From Mnemiopsis leidyi (taxonomy: Eukaryota; Ctenophora; Tentaculata; Lobata; Bolinopsidae), in contig JH155038.1 of assembly GCA_000226015.1 (NCBI GenBank), forward strand, positions 89,477 through 127,988: DNA of 38,512 bases, read 5' to 3'. Under the pieces are notes generated by a model. It was not told the origin of the DNA and made no database searches. It worked only from the letters and a program-made list of their open reading frames with translations. Both the position numbers and the translations under genes were made by a program. Shown one piece after another: positions 9,965-19,471 of the stretch. Within the stretch, counting starts at the first letter, position 1; each line of letters begins with the position of its first letter.

Positions 9965-12900
9965 ATGATTAACGTTCTATTAGCACTCTTGTTGATGCTA
10001 GCAAAAATCAACACGATTTTCGCTCCATCAAGTAGTGAGGTTGATGAAGATGTTGATGGTGGCGTGATAATTGATTCCGTTGATGGTTAGTACTTGTAAC
10101 TTTAATAACCTAAAGAAATTAATTTTGGCAAGTTGACGGAGTTAAAGGCAGTCAGCTTAGTTTTGCAAAAAGAAAATGCTGAGAAGTATTACAAACGTTT
10201 TATCAAGATTTCTTTATACTGACGAAGGGACTATTAGTATAAAGTATTACGGACGGACTTTTGCTTTGTCCGTCGCTGATCCGATCGGATCTGCGACGGA
10301 CAAAGTCTCTCGGTTATAGTCCCTACTAAAGAGGACCTCGCTCATTTTTAATTTAAATCTGATCTAGTCTGTATTAATCAATCTCATTATTATTAAAGAT
10401 GCCTTAAGAATTGAAGACATTTTTAGTCTATGCTGATATTTATTATTGCCCCAAAATGTTACAAAGCTTGTTTAATCTATGCATATACATATGTATGCGT
10501 ATGCATTTTGCATTTTATAGATTAAACTTTAATTTATACAACTAAATATATGACTAAAAATTAATACAATTTTATGAATGTGCTACATTTACTCTGTTGT
10601 AGTGTTGTAATATCTTATCTTTGTATTTCAGGTGACATTTTGGTTTGTTATATCACTGATGGATTGGGCATTGAAAACAAACCCTTTCGAGTACAAAATG
10701 TTCTGTCATTTCAGGCAGCTGTAACAAATTCAACTTACTGGCCTCAAAGTAATGTTTATCTTGTTATTTGTAATTGAATCGAATATTCAAACTCAAAATC
10801 ACTTTCACAATTTTCAGTTCTTTATAATCTAGGTTATATTTTTCTTTTCTGTAAGCTGTCAGCAATCTTTACCCTAAACCATTAATAAACAGTTTTTGAA
10901 TCAAGAAGACTAAGACTTAGTCGTGAAAAGTCGCGGTTACACCCGACTCTTGTGGCTTAAAGCTAAACGTTTCTGGTGTAGTCGTGAAGTATTATTGAGT
11001 CACATAGAAGAATCTGATTGTTCAAAATTTCTTATTTTCTCTGAGTAAACTCGGACAAGAGACACAACTTGTTAATTGGTAATCACGTTCCGATGTTCAA
11101 CATCATAATCGTACTCAAATTAATTAATCAATACTAGTAGTTGTTGAAAGTATTAAGTATTCGATACTTTCAACTACTACTATTGATTAATTAATTTGAG
11201 TACGATTATGATGTTAAACATCGGAACGTGATTACCAATTAACAAGTTGGGTCCCTTGTCCGAGTCTACTCAGAGAAAATAAGAAATTTTGAACAATCAG
11301 CTGAACGTTTCGTTAATACGTTTAACGGATATAATCTCGTCAAGAAAAGTTACACTTTGAGGATCGAGTATCAACAATTTCTAGATTGTTCTTCTTAGTA
11401 TAGGATTCCCTAGTATCTAAGTAAAAATGATCATAGTTACTAGGGAATCATATACTAATATCACAAACCACATCAGGCCTCAGGGAATGTTCAAGAAGAA
11501 TTTCGACAAATTAATGTACAACGAAAATTGGAAATAAACGGGGAATTTTAATATCAGTAATCGGGGAAAATATATTTAAAGGAACTTGTGCAACAAATTT
11601 GTGACGAATGATAATAATAATATTGATAAATGTAATGCACCTTGCAGAGCATCATAGACTAACAGTCATAAGTATAGTTATACTCATGGTGGACCCCACA
11701 ACATTTACCTATGAGTACGACCTACTTATCTAGTTTTACTCAGCCAACCACCAAATTCATTAATCTCAGATGCCACAGTCGGATACGTAGTGGTGAATTT
11801 TCAAACTTTTTCGAAAGAGAGCTACATTGACCGGTTGGTTCAAGTGCTTCACAAGCACCCCAACATTGTCGCTCTATTCGGTTTTATAAATCCGGTCTAT
11901 GCCCTGCATTCTGCCTCCTTTGTTAGCGCCATCAAGTTAGTGAACATTTCATCGTTTTCATCGTTTATCATTGATAATTGATCATCAAAAATCATAATTA
12001 ATCATTGAGCGGCCGTGCTTTTGTTGTTATTCAATTTTAATAGAGAACGCAATTAGAACGATTAGTATTTATGTAAAATACGCAAGTTATCATGATATTG
12101 ATAAAACAAGATTCTTGATATTTGTGAGTTTAAAGCCTTCGTTCAGCAAAATATAAAACTTTTCAGATTACCAAGTTTTACTGTGGCTAGCAGTATTCAA
12201 GTAGACGATTTGTTGAGAGTACGAAATCATGAGTTCATGACAAGGATTACTTCAAAACGCTCAAAACAACTTACTGGTACGATACCCAGGTAAATAAAAC
12301 TTTTAAGTCCAAAAAAAAAATTCTGTCTCACCTCCAGTTCCACCACCAATTTTTGGGAATTGTTGTTGGTTTCAAACTCACTAAATTTAGATCTCGTTGT
12401 TTCTGGAAATGTGTTTCAAATTAAATTCACATTTTGTCTACTGTCTAGGTAATAATTGCATTACGTCTAAAACTCTAACACAACAAAATCGCAGTATTCT
12501 GAGTGGTCTCGGTATAAACATAGTCAGTATTTTCTATGAGAGAGCCAAGGAAGCGGAGTTTACAAAGTTGATCCAGGTACTAGATTTAGGAGATAACAAG
12601 GTCGACGTAGAATATCATTTACTTCTCAACGGCACTGCAGATAGCTCGCATGGTAAATCGTTAGAGATGAAACATTTCTTGGAAGTATAATCGTTTATAT
12701 CATGGGTCTTATTTTTTAACTACGGCAACAACATATCTAAAATTTTGTGCCAAACTAAAAATATGATTTGACCTAGTTTCAAGTTTTATTTTGGATGAAA
12801 GTCATTTCGAAGAAGATTCTGTGAAAGAACAGTCGAGGTTACACACCATCATTCTGCTACTACAGGGCAAAAACATTGAAAAACTGTTCAACGATCTCGC

Positions 12901-15900
12901 ACAGGTGATAGTTCACAGCTGTTTTACTTTAAGTAAATGTTTGGGGAAATTGGAAAAACGCTTGATGCCGTAAAAATTTGAAAATCGTGTACCTCCTAAA
13001 GAAGGAATACTTAAGTATCAAAATTAAAACGACATACATTGGAACAAGTGTTAACTATTCAATATTCTTAAATCTACGACATTATACAGTACTACCAAAT
13101 TTACGCAATAACATTTCTAAATTCTAGGTAAAAGGCATATCGGATGTCATCTTCATCACAGACTCCAGTGGTTGTCGTTCGCTACAAGCTCTTGCAGAGG
13201 GAAACTTTTCTTTTAGGCAAGTTTAATCTCAACTTTGTTTATTAAGTTTACAAACAACAGTCTGGCTGAGAATTGATTTTAAATGTGTGACGAGTTCCGT
13301 CTGCAGGCTCTGTCAGACCGAATACTCTGAACCAGAGATCATGACTTACATGGCGAACTACCGACTTTACGAACGGCAGAATGGTGAGAATGAGCTTTCA
13401 GTTTCCAGCAAGGTTAGTTGAGGTAGCGTTGCGAAATGATAAATAGGGAGGGGTCAGCCGAAATAAAATTGCATCCTCCCCACTCCTGATCCTATATATT
13501 CCTAAAATTGACAGAGACTTAGTTCGTATTATACAGAAAAATGAACCGATTAGGGACGAATATATTGGCTAAAACTCACCTCCTAGATATCCTTTGTTAT
13601 TTCCATTGATGTTGTGATTCAATCTTAACATAAAATTAAAATGCATGAATTAGTAAAAGCTCTGATGTAATTGAAAACACATTACATTACATTCATTACA
13701 TTACATTACATTCATTACATTGAACATTGTTCCCTGAAAATGAAATTTGTTCACTGATCAAAATTGAGAAATGAGGTTTATGGGGACCAGAGTAAGAGCC
13801 CTGAACTTATTTTTTCTAATGTGGATGTTACTGACCTCCCCAATCTTATAGCACAGTTTAATCCCATGCATCTCTGCCTTCATTTTAAGTTTTGAGCACG
13901 TTAGCAGCCTATTACATATACATACTTTTCTGCCTTTTGTTGATAGATTTCATTGTGTTATTCTGTATTGTTATTTGTTTGATAAAAGTACGAAATCAGG
14001 TGTTGGCTCACTGGTATGAGCAGCACGTGGGGGTACCTTGTATAGTTGGTAAAGACGAGGGGTGTAAGTCTGTGTTGGAGGTCTCGAGTTTGGAAGAGAA
14101 ATTTTCAAGGTTCGCAAATAAAGTTGTTTTGTCATCGAATTTGATTTAAGCGTTTCCTTTGCAAACCCTCGTGCGAAAACTGGAAAAGGGTAAAATTGTT
14201 CAGTTCATACGTGTCATACGTGGATTTGCATTTCAGGTACAACCATAGAATTTACTACGCAGCGCGAAAAGTGATAAAATCCTTGGAAAACATAAGTAAT
14301 GAGGAAGTCGAACGGATTAAGGGAAGAACATTCGATGATGTGATGATCAATACATCCTCTGTCGGAAACATGATTCTATCTAAATTCTTAGGTGCGAGTT
14401 TTGTTTTTCGATCCACATAACATGTATAATTGTACATTCGGCCTCCTGTAATTGGCCGTTACACTTGTGTGTGGCTGTTGGAGTGTCCGAATTTAAATAA
14501 GTATGAGATAAAAAAACATCAACTATCGAGCTCACTATTTCAGTCGATAAGTTGTAGCTGTGAAGTGTGGGGGCAGAGTGGCAGACTGCCCTCATTCTTT
14601 ACAGCTAAGCTTCAACGACGTTTGGAGTTTCTTTTTATACTTCTTAACTACGATCAGACGGAAAATTATACGTTGAAGTTTGAAGCTGTTTGCATTTTCT
14701 TAATAAACATTAAGAAAGTTCAATGCATTTTTTCAGAAAACAACGTTCTGTTACCCGAAGATACAACTTTTCTAAGATACACCGATGGAGAAATGGAAGA
14801 CGACTTTGAAGTAATCTTCAATAACTTCAAAAGTATGTAAGATGAAAATCTTTTGACTGCTCTTTCCTAAATGTCTTAAACTTAAAGTGAAACATCCAAA
14901 ATTTTTTATCTTCATAGAGATCAAACTCCAACATTCCGATTGATGTCTGGCATAAATTAGGTTTACCAAGATTCCAAACAAAAACGAAAATATGGTATAA
15001 TCGAACAGCATTTTCAATCGTCGAAAACCAAAACCTCTAATTAAAATTTTTACCAGGTTATTCTCGTATTAACCGAACAGTGTGGACATCTGGTGAATCA
15101 AATTCTAAGTTTGACACTTTCATGATAAACGCAAAGTCACAAATAGCAGAGTTGTCAGATGGCAAACAATTTGTTTGCTCACAACCATGCAGTGCAGGTA
15201 GAAGCATTGATAACTTGATAATGATATAGCTCGTCAGGCTTTCGTATTGTATTAGGGTCGTCGCCATGATTGACAAAACTGAATTGGCGCGATTGGAATT
15301 CCAAATGATCCATTTACTCTTAGGAGCTTAGGGTGGGGATTGTGAATGCTTATGGAGTATCGCCATCAAGTGGATACATAGGTTCCATCATTATGGCGTC
15401 CATGGTGGAAGAGATCCTGGCGCCTGGCACATATTTTTTAATGTGTGATAAATTGACCAATATGTGACAAACTGTTATTTTAGGAAATAAGACAGTGTTG
15501 GACAGAAGATTTCTGAACTGCTGGACCTGTGTGCCGTGCCAAGGAAATAGATATACCCAGTACGGAAACTGGTCTTCTTGTGAAGAGTGCGATTCTCAGA
15601 ACACTTTCCTGTGGGTAAACGAGAAGAAAACTGCTTGTGACAAACCAGCTGGAAGTTTAAACTTCAGCACTATATCCGGGAAAGTAGTGTGGATTGTTGC
15701 ATCAATCAATATTCTCGTTTTGATCTTCACTGTTGGTAAGATCTCAAGATAGTTTGGCAAAAATAGCGTTTGGAAGTTTCCGAATGTCCTAATAGCAATA
15801 CGGGTTCAAACGACAGAACTAGATTGTTTAAACTAGTAGCTGTAACGGCAAATAGCAAATAATAGATTGCATTTAACCATTTTCCCTGTAGATAACTTAG

Positions 15901-17820
15901 AATAACATGCAGCGGTTTACATAAAGAATTGGAAATCAAGAGTGATCATATCTTCCGGTAGAGACCTATCGTGCGTCATGTTCTGTGGAATATTACTTGG
16001 TCACATCGAGTCCATCCTTATTGCTACGGAACCATCATCTAACCTCTGCATTTATGTACAGATCTTCTCTCATTTTATAATAATGCTGACAGTCTGTCCT
16101 CTTCTGGTCAAAACATTCCGAATATGGTAAGACAACATTAATAAAGAGTGGATAGAAGAAGATTATAGTTTAGAAAGGAGTAAAAATATGACTAAAATTT
16201 GATTTGTGACAATTTCTTAGAAATAAGGTCCCTCATAGACTTATTTGAAATAAAGATCATGCACTTTATAGCTGATGACAAATAACTGGGTCTCATTCGC
16301 CGTCTTTCAGGATGGTTTTCAAATATTCGATAAAATTGGGCAGGAGATTAAGGAACTATGTTAACGATTGGGTGACTCTATCCGAGTGTTTAGTGCTCAT
16401 GTTACCTCTGCTGGCGTTGTTATTGGCCGGACTCTTTCTCGACGACTCAAAACGTTACAGGTATCTGGTAGTGGTATATACGATTACCCATGAACTTTAA
16501 CAGTCCCACCAAAGATATAATAAAATAACCAGCTAACGATTCTTTGTTCGTAGTAGCCCTTGTTTGATTTTTAGGCTAATCCAACATTATAGGTTCTCTG
16601 TGAACTACGAAGAAGAGTCCCTAGAGGGCCCGGTGATAGTGACCAAGTCTTGCGGCCCTCTAAACTTTACTCTAATGTTTATTGGTATTGTGTATGCTGC
16701 TGTACTACTACTGGTGTCATCAATATTGGGATGGGGCTGCAGAAAATTGCCAGATAACTTCAAGGTATGATAATCTTGTTGTACACTTTTCTACAAAATA
16801 ACAAACTTGTTCAACAGCTAACTTTAACTGAAGACCTACACGGCCGATTATAAAGGAGAAGTACCTCAGTTTAAGGGGAGCGGAATTAGATGTATAGCTC
16901 ACGCTCATCAAACTAGTCAGAGAGCTCATCTTTTTCACCATCTTTGTCTCTCGCGTCTGATTCTGAAATAAATCAAAGTATATTAGGACTGTACAGAGTC
17001 TCTATAGTCGTCTGCTAATTACATTATCTTGATCTGGAGTAGTCGTTATAATCTTGATCAATAAGTATACTTATAGAAATCAGTCTAAAACAAAATTTTA
17101 AGTATTCGGTCTCACCACTTTGGTAGAACTGTTCAACACTAGAATTTAGAAGGCTGTAACAAAGTCGAACTCAACAAGACTGGCTTTCACGTGTTGGTTT
17201 TCTTTGCTGAAAATAACTTACATTACTTGTCACTTATAGTTCACACTGACCCCATGATTTAAAATACAAATAGTTGAAAGTCTACTATCAAGCTACGCTT
17301 CACAACTTGGGAAAGAAAATAACTTAAAATCATAAACATCAAGTCATATACTGATAGATATAGATCGAAAATTTGATCTAGTTCCCCTGCCTGCAGGAGT
17401 CGATGCACATATTTCTATCTTCACTGATCTCACTCCTCTTGATAGCAGTGTACGTGCCTGCTATGTTGACCATGGCAGGATTTACTCAGGTACGCATTTT
17501 CCTCTTGAATAGAGTTAGACTGATAAAAACACATTAACTTACAAGAGAAAGTGCCGTCGATTCAGTGGTTGCTCAGTTTGAGTTTTTGTTTTATTAAAAT
17601 CTAATTAATTATAAATAAATCCCAACTATTGCTCCAGGTTTCATTACTCGCGGGAGTCATTACAATCATCTGTCTTACTCTAAACCTTGTTATCTTCTTG
17701 CCTAAAGTGTATGTGGTGCTCTTTATTCCGCCAGTTCGACAGAAGGCAATGTTTAAAAGTGGGAGAACGGATAGGAAATCTGTTGTGTCTGAGACAGTTA
17801 TTCATGACGTCAGCGAGTAG
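9965..17820 (+). CDS. mGluR-type class C GPCR, complete, ~891 aa, 19 exons
   Basis: Exons: 9965-10085, 10632-10748, 11770-11935, 12167-12289, 12338-12405(?), 12449-12652, 12777-12904, 13128-13216, 13307-13412, 14000-14109, 14237-14391, 14737-14832, 15057-15197, 15484-15735, 15943-16126, 16311-16460, 16575-16764, 17397-17489, 17638-17820. All phases join except the unresolved 12405/12449 junction. The order is: signal peptide (residues 1-20), Venus flytrap (about 41-525), cysteine-rich domain (CSQPC, NCWTCVPC, CEEC; about 535-600), and seven membrane helices from KVVWIVASINILVLIF to the helix before LPKVYVVLFIPP. Family landmarks include SSGRDLSCVMFCGILLGHIE, VKTFRIW and RKLPDNFK. The tail is short (about 36 residues). 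It should sit in the plasma membrane, bind an extracellular ligand as a dimer and signal through G proteins. Several glutamate-contact residues are changed (see findings), so the ligand is unknown. Confidence 0.88.
10226..10324. repeat. 99-bp palindromic element in GPCR intron 1
   Basis: Outer ends AGGGACTAT and ATAGTCCCT are inverted repeats. The core 10264-10305 is a 42-bp palindrome (CTTTGTCCGTCGC...GCGACGGACAAAG around GATCCGATCGGATC) with only one T/T mismatch pair. The size and structure fit a foldback or mini-MITE. It is non-coding. Confidence 0.7.
10934..11343 (-). mobile_element. TTGACGAG mini-element, copy 3, split by a foldback insertion
   Basis: The left part begins TCGCGGTTACACCCGACTC and the right part ends GGATATAATCTCGTCAA, both matching the family ends. 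Flanks GAAAAGT (10927-10933) and GAAAAGT(T) (11344 on) look like a target duplication. The two halves are separated by the large inverted repeat at 11014-11300, with AAACGTTTC/GAACGTTTC on its two sides. Confidence 0.5.
11014..11300. repeat. Large foldback palindrome, two ~140-bp arms
   Basis: Arms of about 140 bp (11014-11153 and 11164-11300) are reverse complements with few mismatches. They run from CTGATTGTTCAAAATTTC to GAAATTTTGAACAATCAG and are separated by only about 10 bases (TAAGTATTCG). It lies in intron 2 of the GPCR gene and would form a long RNA hairpin in the pre-mRNA. Confidence 0.85.
11396..11459. repeat. 64-bp hairpin, 21-bp arms
   Basis: TTAGTATAGGATTCCCTAGTA is matched in reverse complement by TACTAGGGAATCATATACTAA, with one mismatch and a 22-base spacer. 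It is probably a small inverted-repeat element in GPCR intron 2. Confidence 0.6.
13678..13722. repeat. ACATT-type microsatellite
   Basis: Runs of ACATT interrupted by TCATT, about nine units, in a GPCR intron. Confidence 0.7.
14425..14512 (+). repeat. Third copy of the 6470-6640 dispersed repeat
   Basis: Shares TACATTCGGCCTCCTG, AATTGGCCGTTACACTTGTG and GGCTGTTGGAGTGTCCG with the copies at 6470-6640. It lies in the intron between the GPCR exons ending 14391 and beginning 14737, and is slightly shortened after CTTGTGTG. Confidence 0.65.
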
Positions 17821-18810
17821 GAGTTTGGCAAGTGCGACACACTAAAATCTTAGAATGAAATTGATATGAACCAAGCAGATGGAACAAGATTTCTCATCAA
17901 AGATTTGAAGTTGAGCATTTTAAAAACTTTAGTGATGCGTTCAGGCACAGTTACTTATTTTCAAAAAATGGGCACTTTTATTGTTGAAACTCCCACGATA
18001 GAGAACGGTATTTATTGGTGACGTTGCCTTTACTGGTTGAGGTTCCTCCCGGCTATAATCGTTCTCGTTTCGGTTGGAAAAACTCGAAGCGAAGAGAAGA
18101 GCCCGGCGACCGAGAAACGTTTTATATTCGTTGAAACGTTATTTTAACGGTGTTAAGTTAGACTAAGAAGGGCTCGCATCTTTTTTAATTGGAGGTGTCG
18201 CAAATCACTTTATCAGGCAGAAATACTGCTCCCTAGATGTCCTCACGGTCATACTTCAGAAGCCGAAAATTGTTTTTCACATGTACATTTCTGTTTTCGG
18301 CCAGGGGTTAAAAAATTTCCTGAATCATATGACTGTGTTAAATAACTGAGAATTCGGGTATATATTACACATTGTAGAGACATGGACTTTATAGACATGG
18401 AGGGTTAAACTTCCATATCGAAACATTGTCGTTATGTATCAGGAATGGTGCATCAGATAAGAATCGCGCTTATCTAAATTTTCGAGCACTCTTTTTGGTA
18501 AATCCAGCATCACATTGGAAAGTATTTTAGAATTAGAGCCAAGACCAAAGTTTATCCATCTTTTGACTATCTTTTTTTTTGTCTATCTTTTTCTATCTGT
18601 GTAGTTTGTCAATTTTTGAGAAAAAATATAGGGAGGAGTAAGATTTTTCAACAACGCGTCAACGCTTGATCATTGAGAAGTCAGACTCAACCTATCAATT
18701 TTACGAAACATTGTAACAACCTACGCGATTCAAAAATTCGATTCCTCCCCAAGGATTTTAACACCCTTTCCCAATATTATGTTAGGTTCGATAAGTTTAA
18801 TAAGTTTATT
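17821..18810. other. Intergenic region after the GPCR gene
   Basis: No gene is recognised. A short GC-richer patch at about 18045-18120 (CCTCCCGGC...GAGCCCGGCGACC) stands out from the AT-rich flank but has no clear repeat partner in the window. No AATAAA lies close to the GPCR stop codon. Confidence 0.35.
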
Positions 18811-18972
18811 TTGTATTTGTTACACCTGTACCCAGGCATTTTCAATAATACTAAAGGGGCTGCTGGAAGATTGCATAGGCAAGCGCCCTTCTCTAGGATT
18901 GGCAAATTTGGGAATCGAACCCCCTATCTCCTGCATAGAAAGTTGGGGTAGATACCACTACACCACCAACCC
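18811..18972 (-). mobile_element. tRNA-derived SINE, copy 1 (internally deleted)
   Basis: Read on the minus strand it starts with a tRNA-like head: box A GGTGTAGTGGTATCTACC and box B GGTTCGATTCC. It then runs to the tail 'GCCTGGGTACAGGTGTAACA'. Compared with the copy at 34083-34330 about 90 bp of the body is missing. This is the convergent gap between the GPCR and VWD genes. Confidence 0.75.
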
Positions 18973-19471
18973 AATGTTTTATAGTTTATAGTGTAAACAA
19001 ATCAAACTCCAAATATTCGAGATAAGGAACATATAATAATTCAAACTTTTAACTGTGTCTATCTATAAAAAAAATTTGCCACAAGTTATAGGTTAATTAT
19101 GTTGCTGTATATTCTCAAAATTGTAAAAGAAAAGTTGTAGTTCATTTAAAAAACACAATTTGTTATTGCTATTAGTATTGGCCATACTCAAAATTAAAAT
19201 TAATTAAAATGATTTGAAGTGGTTAAATGGATGTATAGAAATAAATTTAAAAGATTGTTAAAACAAGATGATCTGCTTTACATAGAAGTTCATAAATCTT
19301 TGGATTTGATTCATATTTCAGAAGATAATCGGTTATAAATTAATATCCATAAAAACGCTAGGTTAGTGTATCTGCAATGCGCAATCATCCAATCTCAGAG
19401 TGGACCACCCACCAACACAGCGCATTTCAATCAACAAGTTCTTCACATTCCGCTTTCTTGCAAAGATCGAA

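Noticed and set aside
12391-12450. A longer exon start for the GPCR exon ending 12652 (reading LEMCFKLNSHFVYCLG)
   Set aside because: It needs a phase-0 junction that the preceding exons do not offer, and the added residues do not align with the receptor family, whereas GNN at 12449 does.
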